From NCBI GenBank assembly GCA_051745835.1, contig JBNJEL010000013.1, positions 1 through 28,570 on the forward strand: a stretch of DNA of 28,570 nucleotides, read 5' to 3'. The DNA is from JBNJEL01 sp051745835 (lineage in GTDB: Bacteria > Bacillota > Halanaerobiia > Halobacteroidales > Acetohalobiaceae). Position numbers and translations under genes: made by a program. Positions 16,784 to 24,627 of this stretch are shown here, piece after piece (position 1 is the first letter of the stretch; every line of letters starts with the position of its first letter). The notes beneath the pieces are model-generated. The model did no database searches. It was not told where the DNA came from and worked only from the letters and a program-made list of their open reading frames with translations.

Positions 16784-16789
16784 TTACAA
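16760..16789 (-). promoter_or_regulatory. Likely promoter of the porin operon
   Basis: On the minus strand TTGTAA (16784-16789), an 18-base spacer and TATAAC (16760-16765). The ModE-like palindrome fills the spacer and touches both elements, so bound repressor would exclude RNA polymerase. The leader to the porin ATG is about 95 bases; no Moco riboswitch was recognised in it. Confidence 0.55.
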
Positions 16790-16875
16790 ATAACTACTAA
16801 GTTAAAAATAGCCTTACCCCAAGATTACTTCTTTATTACCATTTAGAGTGCATTGCTAAAAATACAATTCTATAA

Positions 16876-17625
16876 TTAATAATCCCTTAAATCTTCTGGC
16901 AAGCAAGTCTTCCAAGCTACTTGACTTCCCCCTTCTAAAGTAGGTTTAACTAATAAAATAGATTTATAATCTAAAAAAACTGTCTTAATTCTTTCATCTA
17001 ATTGAATTAACTCTTTATCAGCTAATTTCTTTCCTCCCAAACTTCTTACTAAATCTACCTCGGAATAATCCTTTAACTTAGCTACTGTAATTAATCCATC
17101 TTCACTTTTAATCTCCAATCGCCCTTGAAAGCGTCCATCATTTCCTGTTAGTCTCAAACCTGTCCCTGCTAAAGCTCCTATAACTCCTTCGCCAGTACCG
17201 CCATGTTCAGAGAGATGTACTCCTAATTCTGCAGCTAAATTATAAGCAGCTTCTTTAGTAAGTACCTCTTTTTGAGCATCTTTTCCGAAACTAATTAATT
17301 TATTACTCTCCTTAGTATTAAGCGCTTCTAAATCAATAACTGCCCAACCTGGGTCAGAACCTTCTGCACTACGATCTGTTAAAAAATTAGCTCCGTAGTC
17401 GATTAATCTATTTAAATTATCTTCCCTAATCTCTGCTCTAAAAGCCATCGAACTATTATGGGAGGTATAAGGTACATCAGCACTATAAAGTAACTGATGT
17501 CGAGTAATTCTCTCACACTCAGCAAATCCTTCCTCCTCTAACTCTGCTATTAATTCTAACGTTAATCGTCCTGTCGCCAAACTCTCTAAATTATCTGTAT
17601 CATCAACTCCAACTATAATCTCCAT
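16876..17625 (-). CDS. TiaS kinase-domain-like protein (DUF1743-related)
   Basis: A 249-residue protein starting IIVGVDDTDNLESLATGR, the acidic DDTD motif and layout of the N-terminal kinase domain of archaeal TiaS (tRNA-Ile2 agmatinylcytidine synthetase), followed by SEHGGTGEGVIGALAGTGL, which resembles the RGVIGALAAIG region of TiaS. The C-terminal OB-fold and zinc-ribbon parts of TiaS (about 420 residues in total) are missing, so tRNA modification is unlikely. It is the last gene after FecBCD set A, 16 bases downstream of the binding protein, which points to a role in handling the imported metal or a nucleotide-linked ligand. Function unknown; family assignment by motif only. GGTGG precedes ATG 17625. 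Confidence 0.65.
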   Translation of the reverse strand: MEIIVGVDDTDNLESLATGRLTLELIAELEEEGFAECERITRHQLLYSADVPYTSHNSSMAFRAEIREDNLNRLIDYGANFLTDRSAEGSDPGWAVIDLEALNTKESNKLISFGKDAQKEVLTKEAAYNLAAELGVHLSEHGGTGEGVIGALAGTGLRLTGNDGRFQGRLEIKSEDGLITVAKLKDYSEVDLVRSLGGKKLADKELIQLDERIKTVFLDYKSILLVKPTLEGGSQVAWKTCLPEDLRDY

Positions 17626-17641
17626 CTCTAATCCACCATCC

Positions 17642-18649
17642 TTAATTAGTTAAGATCTCTTTAGCTTCAGTAGTAGTTAAATTAATATCAAAGAAACGCT
17701 GATAAAACTCTCTGACTTCCGCTACTAAATTAGTATCTTCAAACCGCTGCGGATAAAGTTCTTTAGCCAACCATAAAATAGCTAGCGGAGTCTCAATTGA
17801 ACTAGGATGTCCCCAGCGCGAAATACCTTCTGGAATCTGATAAACTCTGTTATCTTTAACTGCAGATAACGAAGACCATTGATTATTATTTAGAATTTGT
17901 TCATCTACCCCCGCTTGATCGACAATAATTACCTCTGGATTCCAATTCATGATCTGTTCCAAACTAGCATAGTATTTATTCTTCTTAGTTAACTTAAGGT
18001 CTTTATTAGCCGCAACATTAATTCCACCTGCAACTTTAATCCATTCTGTTGCTAAACTAGCTGTATTATCTGTTCGAGTCGGCTCTTTAAGAGAATGAAA
18101 GACCTTCACCCTTTCCTGCTGGGGGATCTTAGTTACTCGCTTTGAAACCATTTCAATAATCTGATTATAATAATGATTAAACTCTTTAGCTTTCTCTACA
18201 GTTCCTAATGCTTTACCTATCCTTTGTACTACTTTCTGTTGTTGATCAATACTCTTATAATCTGTTGTCAGATAGGGAATTCCTAATTGGTTTAATTTCT
18301 GTACTTCACGCTCATTTTCTAGCATTAACTGACGAACAAATATAAGATCAGGATTAGCTCTAGCTAACTCTTCAATATTAATGCTCCTACTAGCCTTCAC
18401 CTGTCTAGCTTGAGCAACTGCCGGATTGATCTTTTTTAACTTCTGATCTTTCTTTAACCCGCGATTAACGGCTACGATCTTATCTCCTGCACCTAACATT
18501 GTTACAATATAACCTGAACCCGAAAATAAAGTACCAACCCGCTCCACCTTGGCTGGCAGATTAGTTTCCTGTTCTATCTTAAATTCTGCTCCTAGAATAC
18601 TTACTGCTCCCAGCAAAACTAATACTAACAAAATAACTATTTTCTTCAT
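17642..18649 (-). CDS. FecB/MolA-type periplasmic binding protein, set A
   Basis: A 335-residue Peripla_BP_2 protein. The signal peptide (MKKIVILLVLVLLGAVSILG) ends before AEF with no lipobox Cys, so it should be released into the periplasm, unlike the set B protein. Landmarks: ANPDLIFVRQLM, WNPEVIIVDQAG, WGHPSSIETPLAILWLAKEL and EVREFYQRFFDINLTTTEAKEIL, the last aligning with the set B C-terminus. ATG 18649 follows GGAGGTAAGTAGG. It lies 17 bases after its ATPase. Ligand inferred to be molybdate, tungstate or a related complex. Confidence 0.85.
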   Translation of the reverse strand: MKKIVILLVLVLLGAVSILGAEFKIEQETNLPAKVERVGTLFSGSGYIVTMLGAGDKIVAVNRGLKKDQKLKKINPAVAQARQVKASRSINIEELARANPDLIFVRQLMLENEREVQKLNQLGIPYLTTDYKSIDQQQKVVQRIGKALGTVEKAKEFNHYYNQIIEMVSKRVTKIPQQERVKVFHSLKEPTRTDNTASLATEWIKVAGGINVAANKDLKLTKKNKYYASLEQIMNWNPEVIIVDQAGVDEQILNNNQWSSLSAVKDNRVYQIPEGISRWGHPSSIETPLAILWLAKELYPQRFEDTNLVAEVREFYQRFFDINLTTTEAKEILTN

Positions 18650-18666
18650 CCTACTTACCTCCTGAA

Positions 18667-19476
18667 TTAATTAACAGTCTGTAGCGGTATAATATAATCC
18701 TTTTTACCTTGTAACTCATCTTGATAAGTTACCTTCTGTGCCTTAATATTGAATATTCTCTCTAAATTATCCACTGTTAATACCTTATCAGATCTCCCAG
18801 CTGCAGCTACTGATTGATTATTTAACATTACTACAGTTGTAGTAAGTCCTTGATTTTCAAAGTAGAATACTTGATTAGGAAAATGAGTAGCTATAATTAA
18901 GGTTAACTCTTCTTCCTTAATTAATCGACTTACAATCTCTAAAGTTTTCAGTTCATGTTCAAAGTCTAAATGGGCTGTTGGTTCATCCATCACTATAATT
19001 GGTGTCTGTTGAGCTAATGCACGCGCAATCATCACTAATTGACGCTGTCCACCACTTAATTGAGTATAACTTCTATCTTCATAATCCAACATATCTACTA
19101 ACTCTAAAGCCTCTTTAGCAATTAACACATCTTCCCTATTAGGACTAGAAAAAAGTGAAGTATAAGCTGCTCGCCCCATTGCCACCATCTCTAAAACAGT
19201 ATAAGGAAAAAACTTTTCACTCATCTGCGGTACATAAGCTATCTGTTTAGCTATCTGTGAAGCACTTAAGTTACTAATCTCACTGCCAGCTATCAGAATT
19301 CTACCTTGGTCTAACTTCTGTAATCCCAAAATACAGTCCAGTAGTGTTGACTTACCTGAGCCATTAGGGCCTAATAACGACAAGATACCGCCTGCTTGTA
19401 ACTCAAAACTAATATCTTGTAATACCAACTTATCTTGATAAGCAAAGGACGCCTCCTCGACTTTAATTAATGACAC
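18667..19476 (-). CDS. FecE-type ABC ATPase, set A
   Basis: A 269-residue ATPase with Walker A LGPNGSGKSTL, Q-loop YVPQMSEKF, signature LSGGQRQLVMIARAL, Walker B IIVMDEPTAHLDF and H-loop ATHFPNQVF. It is closely related in layout to the set B ATPase. Start is GTG at 19476, two bases after the TAG stop of the permease, with a modest Shine-Dalgarno (GGGCTGG). It energises the permease at 19479-20507. Confidence 0.88.
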   Translation of the reverse strand: MSLIKVEEASFAYQDKLVLQDISFELQAGGILSLLGPNGSGKSTLLDCILGLQKLDQGRILIAGSEISNLSASQIAKQIAYVPQMSEKFFPYTVLEMVAMGRAAYTSLFSSPNREDVLIAKEALELVDMLDYEDRSYTQLSGGQRQLVMIARALAQQTPIIVMDEPTAHLDFEHELKTLEIVSRLIKEEELTLIIATHFPNQVFYFENQGLTTTVVMLNNQSVAAAGRSDKVLTVDNLERIFNIKAQKVTYQDELQGKKDYIIPLQTVN

Positions 19477-19478
19477 TA

Positions 19479-20507
19479 CTACCAGCCCTTCCCCTTAGTA
19501 TTTTTAAGCAAATAGACATAGAACGGCCCTCCAATTAAAGCTGTTACAATACTTAGTGGTAATTCGCTACCTGTTATAACTCGACTAACACTATCAATTA
19601 TAATTAAAAATGTAGCTCCTAAAGATAGACTAGCAGGAATTAAGATTCGATTATCATTCCCAAACAGGATGCGTCCAATATGAGGAATTACTAGACCTAC
19701 CCAGTTAATTGTACCACTAACGCAGACCGCACCTGTCGTTGCGAAAGTTGCTGCCAAAATTAAGATTAATTTATTTAATTTAGTATTGATCCCTAATGAC
19801 TTAGCTTCACGATCTCCCATCGATAAGATATTAATCCGCCAGCGTATCGCTATAATTACTGAACAACCAATAGTAATCGGTATAATAGCAATTAAGACAT
19901 CACGATAATTAGCCGCTGCTAAACTACCCATCAACCAAAATATAATTGATGGTAACTCTTCTAAAGGATCAGCTAAATACTTTAATAAAGAGATTAAAGC
20001 TCCAAAGACAGAAGAAACAATCACTCCTCCCAATACCAACATAATATTAGAAGCTTGATCATATAACTGCGCTATTGAATAACTTAAAAAAACCGCCAAA
20101 CTACCGCCGATAAACGAAAGTAGATAGATCAAAAATAGATTATCAAAGTAAACAATAGCTACTGCTGCTCCTAAACCTGCTCCAGCACTAACACCTAACA
20201 TTCCTGAATCAACTAGTGGATTATGAAATAACCCCTGTAAAGCTGCACCACTTACAGCTAAACTACCACCCACTAAAGATCCTAAAATAGCACGCGGCAA
20301 TCTAACCTCCAATAAGATTGTAGCTGCCATCTCTGTATAATCTGCATTAAGATTTAATAGCTCTCCTTGCAGTATGTTCGTTATATCCATAAAAGATAAC
20401 GGATATCTGCCTACAAATAACGAACCTAACACCGCAATTATAGGCAGTAAAGTTAATCCTAACCCAACTATTCGATTATTAGTTAACTTCATCGCTAAAC
20501 CGCTCAC
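19479..20507 (-). CDS. FecCD-type ABC permease, set A
   Basis: A 342-residue FecCD-fold permease with about ten membrane segments: RLPRAILGSLVGGSLAVSG, LFHNPLVDSGMLGVSAGAGLG, INILSMGDREAKSLGIN (ATPase coupling region), TINWVGLVIPHIGRILFG and LPLSIVTALIGGPFYVYLL. The GTG start at 20507 overlaps the TAG stop of the moeA-like gene by one base; an ATG five codons in (20492) is possible but has no clear Shine-Dalgarno. A ModE-like palindrome lies within codons 36-43. Ends in TAG. Confidence 0.88.
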   Translation of the reverse strand: MSGLAMKLTNNRIVGLGLTLLPIIAVLGSLFVGRYPLSFMDITNILQGELLNLNADYTEMAATILLEVRLPRAILGSLVGGSLAVSGAALQGLFHNPLVDSGMLGVSAGAGLGAAVAIVYFDNLFLIYLLSFIGGSLAVFLSYSIAQLYDQASNIMLVLGGVIVSSVFGALISLLKYLADPLEELPSIIFWLMGSLAAANYRDVLIAIIPITIGCSVIIAIRWRINILSMGDREAKSLGINTKLNKLILILAATFATTGAVCVSGTINWVGLVIPHIGRILFGNDNRILIPASLSLGATFLIIIDSVSRVITGSELPLSIVTALIGGPFYVYLLKNTKGKGW

Positions 20508-21532
20508 TACTCACCTTTACCAAAAGAACAGTGAGGATACTGACAAGTGTTACATTGATGACAGAGCCCGCCGTGGCTTAATCTAATAATATCTTCTTTA
20601 CTTATTCTCTCTCCGGCTAATAAACGTGGATAAATTAAATCTAGCACCGTAACTCGATAGAAGATAATTGCTGCCGGCAGACCTAAAATTGGTACTTCAT
20701 CTAAATAAGCTGTCATCAGTTTATTTCCAGGAGCTGCAGGAATTGAATCATGAATCACTTCAGCACCGGTAGCTGCAATTGCCTGCGATGTTACATCATC
20801 AGCATCAACCGACATCCCACCACTAGTAATAATTATCTCTGCTCCTTCCTCTTTCATTTGACAGATAGCATCTTTAATTGCTTCCTTATCATCAGGAACA
20901 TAAGTATAATTTAGTAACTGACCACCCCAGCGTTTAAACTTTCTCTTCATTGCTGGTACAAAAGCATCTTCTACCTTACCTGTATAGACCTCATTACCAG
21001 TTACTACAATTCCAACCTGGGGATTACTAAATGGCAGTAATTTAATCAGTTCTTCTTCTGCTAATAACTCCTCTGTCTGTTGAATTAACTCCTCATCTAT
21101 AATTAATGGATTAACTCGCACACTCATTAGATTCTCTCCAGCTGCTACCGGAGAATTATTATGTCCAGCCGTTAATAAGATATCCTTAATGCGATTAGCA
21201 GCAAAGAGCAATTCTTTATCAATTTTAAGCAGTCCCGGACAAGCAGCTTGTAAGTAAATCTTTCCTTCAGTAGGCGTAGTTAGATCTAAATGTTCACCAT
21301 CAACTAATTGAGATAATCGCTGGGCAGCTTCATCTTCATGTAATTGATTACCATCTAAATCTACAATATAAATATGTTCTTTACCCATCTGCTTTAAAAT
21401 TGGAACATCACTCTCTTCAATAATCTTTCCCTTACGAAAACGAGGTCCTTTAAATTCATTTGGAATCACCTGTGTCATATCATGGGCAATTACTTCTCCA
21501 ATTGCTTCTTCTACGGGAACTTTTTTAATCAC
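20507..21532 (-). CDS. MoeA/MogA-like molybdopterin-binding protein with C-terminal Cys motif
   Basis: About 341 residues. The C-terminal two-thirds is a MoCF (MogA/MoeA-type) domain: QVGIVVTGNEVYTG, AEIIITSGGMSVDADD, AAPGNKLMTAYL and VPILGLPAAIIFY; the N-terminal part (VPVEEAIGEVIAHDMTQV) is related to MoeA domains. The tail has CHQCNTCQYPHC, a likely metal or Fe-S ligand set. Such proteins occur with molybdenum-hydroxylase maturation genes. The ATG at 21541 touches the Shine-Dalgarno AGGAAAGG, leaving no spacer, so GTG 21532 (MIKKVPVEEA) is more plausible. Six bases separate it from the modB1 stop. It may bind molybdopterin or its cytidylyl form. Confidence 0.82.
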   Translation of the reverse strand: MIKKVPVEEAIGEVIAHDMTQVIPNEFKGPRFRKGKIIEESDVPILKQMGKEHIYIVDLDGNQLHEDEAAQRLSQLVDGEHLDLTTPTEGKIYLQAACPGLLKIDKELLFAANRIKDILLTAGHNNSPVAAGENLMSVRVNPLIIDEELIQQTEELLAEEELIKLLPFSNPQVGIVVTGNEVYTGKVEDAFVPAMKRKFKRWGGQLLNYTYVPDDKEAIKDAICQMKEEGAEIIITSGGMSVDADDVTSQAIAATGAEVIHDSIPAAPGNKLMTAYLDEVPILGLPAAIIFYRVTVLDLIYPRLLAGERISKEDIIRLSHGGLCHQCNTCQYPHCSFGKGE

Positions 21533-21547
21533 TAGTATCATCCTTTC

Positions 21548-22330
21548 CTAAAATTTTAGTTTTCGTTGACTAATTAATTTCAAAATCAAGAGTAATAAAC
21601 CAGCAAACATAATCATAATCAAGGCTATCGCTGTAGCAACTTCAGTATCCCCTGTATTGATATTTAAGAAGATAGCTACTGGTAATGTCTCGGTCTTAAA
21701 CTTTGTTGAACCTGCTAACATAACTGTCGCCCCAAAAGCACCAATCGCTCTAGCCCAGCCCATAGTTAAACCAGCAATCAATCCTTCTTTAGCTAATGGT
21801 ATGCTCACCCGATAGAAAACTTCCAGCGGAGTATCACCTAAGGTCATAGCTGCTTGTTCAATAGCAGGATCAATCTGTCCAAAAGCTGTTCGAAAGTTAT
21901 TAATTACAAAGGGCAAAGCCACAGTAAATTGAGCTAATACTACTCCTGATGGTGTAAAAACAAAATCAATTCCTAATTGTTTTAAAGCATCCCCTAATAT
22001 TGGGCCACAAAGAATTAATAGACTTAACCCAATCACTAACGGTGGCAGTACTATCGGCAGCTCCAAAATTGATTCACAGATATTCTTACCTCTAAAATCA
22101 TACCGCGCCATAAAATAGCCAGCAGGTAAAGAACAGATAGCTGCTGCAACAATAGCTATAATCGAAGTAGTAAAACTTAAATAAAGCGCATAATGTACCT
22201 CTTGATTACTAACTAATATTTGAATCAGCTCACTTAAATCAACCAAATAAAAATGAGCTATAAATAAACTCAATAAGAATAATATTAATAGAGCCAAGAT
22301 TAAACCAGTAACCACCTTAAATCGCTTCAC
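21548..22330 (-). CDS. modB: ModB-type molybdate/tungstate ABC permease, copy 1
   Basis: A 260-residue inner-membrane permease (BPD_transp_1 fold, about six membrane segments) with LPIVLPPLVIGLSLLIL and the ATPase-contacting EAA loop EQAAMTLGDTPLEVFYRVSIPLAKEGLIAG (key residues AAMTLGD, P, G), then ARAIGAFGATVMLAGSTKFKTETLP, highly typical of ModB/WtpB. Start GTG 22330 follows GGTGG. It follows modA1 by 21 bases. No ATPase gene accompanies this pair, so it probably shares ModC with copy 2. Stop is TAG. Confidence 0.9.
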   Translation of the reverse strand: MKRFKVVTGLILALLILFLLSLFIAHFYLVDLSELIQILVSNQEVHYALYLSFTTSIIAIVAAAICSLPAGYFMARYDFRGKNICESILELPIVLPPLVIGLSLLILCGPILGDALKQLGIDFVFTPSGVVLAQFTVALPFVINNFRTAFGQIDPAIEQAAMTLGDTPLEVFYRVSIPLAKEGLIAGLTMGWARAIGAFGATVMLAGSTKFKTETLPVAIFLNINTGDTEVATAIALIMIMFAGLLLLILKLISQRKLKF

Positions 22331-22351
22331 CTCAGACCACCCACTTCTAAA

Positions 22352-23131
22352 TTAATTAGCTAGATAATAACCATAATTAGTAAATATCTGCTGTCCTTTC
22401 TCAGCTACTACATAATTCATAAATTCTTCTGCTAACTCAAGATTGTCAGAACACTCTAAAACTGCCAGATTAAGATTAACTACCTGATTAAACTGCTTAG
22501 GTATCTCAATTAATTGCAACTTATCACGATTAGCATAATAATTAGCATGCCAGATGATTCCAGCATCAGCCTCTGCTAACTTAACAGCATTGGTAATCTG
22601 ATTAACCGTCCCAAACCGTGTCACAACATTTAGCTTAGCTTCATCAATTCCAGCCTGCTTAAAGATCTTAGTAGATAACCGTCCAATCATACTCTGCTTA
22701 CCTAACGCCAACTCAACATCAGAACGTGCTATATCCTCAAACTCCTCAATTTCTGCTGGATTAGACTTCGGAGTTACTAAGACTGGTGTATGATAAGCAA
22801 CTGCTTTATCAGTATGCAAAAAGTCCTTACCGGAGTCTAACTTAATCTCTGCTAACTGCTTAACAAAGTAAACATCACCAGGCATATAAAGATCACCACT
22901 TTTAGACATCTTAATCTGATTTAACAAAGCTCCTGCTCCATTAAACTGAAAATTAACCTTAACTCCATATTCACTTTCAAACTTCTGAGCTATCTCTTCC
23001 ATTGGTTTCTTAATTCCCGCTCCGCAGTAGACTAAGAGTGAATCCTTTTGCTGAGGTTCTTTGCTTGAACTACAACCAGCAACTACAAGTAATACCATTA
23101 ATCCCACAATCAAGATGCTTTTATACTTCAT
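22352..23131 (-). CDS. modA: ModA-type molybdate/tungstate binding lipoprotein, copy 1
   Basis: A 259-residue periplasmic binding protein. Lipobox VVAGC puts the lipidated Cys at residue 20. The mature part starts LLVYCGAGIKKPMEEIAQKFE and has NGAGALLNQIK, SGDLYMPGDV and ADAGIIWHANYY, features of a ModA subgroup. It is a clear paralogue of the copy 2 protein at 25456-26232, matching over its length. ATG 23131 follows GGAGGATAATCTG. Whether it prefers molybdate or tungstate cannot be told by eye. Confidence 0.9.
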   Translation of the reverse strand: MKYKSILIVGLMVLLVVAGCSSSKEPQQKDSLLVYCGAGIKKPMEEIAQKFESEYGVKVNFQFNGAGALLNQIKMSKSGDLYMPGDVYFVKQLAEIKLDSGKDFLHTDKAVAYHTPVLVTPKSNPAEIEEFEDIARSDVELALGKQSMIGRLSTKIFKQAGIDEAKLNVVTRFGTVNQITNAVKLAEADAGIIWHANYYANRDKLQLIEIPKQFNQVVNLNLAVLECSDNLELAEEFMNYVVAEKGQQIFTNYGYYLAN

Positions 23132-23165
23132 CAGATTATCCTCCTTAAATTCTACTATCCTTTAA

Positions 23166-23918
23166 TTATCTACCACAGTAACACAGATGAGGAATATCCA
23201 TTAACTTAGCTACTCCCGAGATAGTATTACCAAAAAATCTAACCTCCTTATCTTCATAACTTTTTAACTCTTCCCAAATCTCAGCAAAAGTACCATTTAT
23301 AATAGTCGAACCAGTACAAAGTACAAAATCACTCTCAACAATTAACTGCTGATTATACTGATGACCATCCCACACCTCGGCTGCTAAATCATCACGCTCA
23401 ATCTTATCTTGATTAATATCTGTCACCATTACCCGCTCTGCTCCTAACTCTGCTACTAAATTACTAATTATTGCTGGCTGATAACCAATAATTCCTACCT
23501 GCTGCACTCCAGACTTTGATTTAATCAACTGTACTGTCTCTGTAGCACACTCTTCCATCTCTTGGTCTTTACAGTGTACTGTCTTATCTGTCAGACCAAG
23601 GTAGCGCAAGACAGCATTAATCGCTGCTATAAGTAGTGCTCGATGATAATTAGTAGTTAACTCTAAATCCAATATATCCTGTAGAGTACCGGTAAAGTTC
23701 CCTGGATGATCAGTAAAAGCCTGTCCATAATGATCTTTAAATTCGGCTTGAATCATCACCTCATTACCTTCAACTAACGGAAAGTCATCACGATCGGGAT
23801 TACCAATTGCTTCCTCAGTTGATAACCCCCGCGCTGCTATCTTAATCTCATTAGCTAATAGTTCTTCTTCCTCTAAAATTGTTCTAAACTCTTCTTTAAC
23901 CTGTTCAATAAATTTCAT
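23166..23918 (-). CDS. DUF4213/DUF364 protein (putative heavy-metal chelation), copy 2
   Basis: A 250-residue protein with an N-terminal DUF4213-like part (AEFKDHYGQAFTDHPGNFTG, HRALLIAAINAVLRYLG) and a C-terminal Rossmann-like DUF364 part (GVQQVGIIGYQPAII, DFVLCTGSTIINGTF, VRFFGNTISGVAKL). Its end, HLCYCGR, has two Cys. It is distantly related to copy 1 at 14747-15499 (same TGST-IN motif). Placed between modC and modA1, 27 bases after modC. GTG 23927 is possible but AGGAG fits ATG 23918. Function not established; delivery or chelation of the imported metal is a guess from context. Confidence 0.75.
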   Translation of the reverse strand: MKFIEQVKEEFRTILEEEELLANEIKIAARGLSTEEAIGNPDRDDFPLVEGNEVMIQAEFKDHYGQAFTDHPGNFTGTLQDILDLELTTNYHRALLIAAINAVLRYLGLTDKTVHCKDQEMEECATETVQLIKSKSGVQQVGIIGYQPAIISNLVAELGAERVMVTDINQDKIERDDLAAEVWDGHQYNQQLIVESDFVLCTGSTIINGTFAEIWEELKSYEDKEVRFFGNTISGVAKLMDIPHLCYCGR

Positions 23919-23945
23919 CCCAACCACTCCTTGTATAATTATTAT

Positions 23946-24611
23946 TTAAGCTGATACAGTCTCTATCTTATCTAAACTGCCATCTTTAATCTCTAAAATC
24001 CGATCACCAAGAAACTCTGCTTCCTTAGGATTATGAGTAACATAGATAAATGGTATCTCCCAGGTCTGTTGTAAATCTCTGATCTCTTCTTGTAGATGGG
24101 ATCTTAAATCATAATCAAGTGCTGACAACGGTTCGTCTAACAATAAAACCTCCGGTTCACTCATTAAAGCCCGCGCTAAAGCCACCCGCTGTCGTTCTCC
24201 TCCAGATAATTGCTGCGGATAGCGAGCTTGCAAGTGCGTAATTCGACACATATCTAAAACTTCCTTAATACTGAAACGATAATTCTGCCCGCTTTTACAG
24301 TTGCTATCTAAACTATAACGAACATTCTCTTTAACAGTTAGATGAGGAAAAAGAGCATACTCTTGGAAGATATAACCGATATTGCGTTTAAATGGCGGCA
24401 GCTCAATCTGCTCTGTAGTAGAGAAAAGCAGCTTATCATTTAACTTAATCTCACCTTTGTCAGGCTGCTGTAAACCAGCAATACAGTTTAAAATTGTACT
24501 CTTTCCTGCTCCCGAAGGCCCAAAGAGAATAATAATCTCATCATCTACTATAAATTGCTGTTCTAAAGTAAAGTACTCCAACTTCTTGGTTATCTTAACC
24601 TCTAATGACAT
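23946..24611 (-). CDS. modC: ModC-type ABC ATPase, short form without MOP/TOBE domain
   Basis: A 221-residue ATPase with Walker A FGPSGAGKST, Q-loop IFQEYALFPH, signature LSGGERQRVALARAL, Walker B LLLDEPLSALD and H-loop YVTHNPKEA. Classical ModC is about 350 residues with a C-terminal MOP/TOBE oxyanion-binding domain; here the protein ends right after the nucleotide-binding domain. It is the only ModC-like ATPase in the window, placed between two ModAB pairs, so it probably serves both. ATG 24611 follows AGGAGGGAACAGAG. Confidence 0.9.
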   Translation of the reverse strand: MSLEVKITKKLEYFTLEQQFIVDDEIIILFGPSGAGKSTILNCIAGLQQPDKGEIKLNDKLLFSTTEQIELPPFKRNIGYIFQEYALFPHLTVKENVRYSLDSNCKSGQNYRFSIKEVLDMCRITHLQARYPQQLSGGERQRVALARALMSEPEVLLLDEPLSALDYDLRSHLQEEIRDLQQTWEIPFIYVTHNPKEAEFLGDRILEIKDGSLDKIETVSA

Positions 24612-24627
24612 CTCTGTTCCCTCCTAA

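Noticed and set aside
20374..20586. Plus-strand 70-codon frame across the permease A/moeA-like junction
   Set aside because: Shadow of two well-supported minus-strand genes.
24382..24627. Plus-strand 81-codon frame inside modC
   Set aside because: Antisense shadow of the Walker A region of modC.
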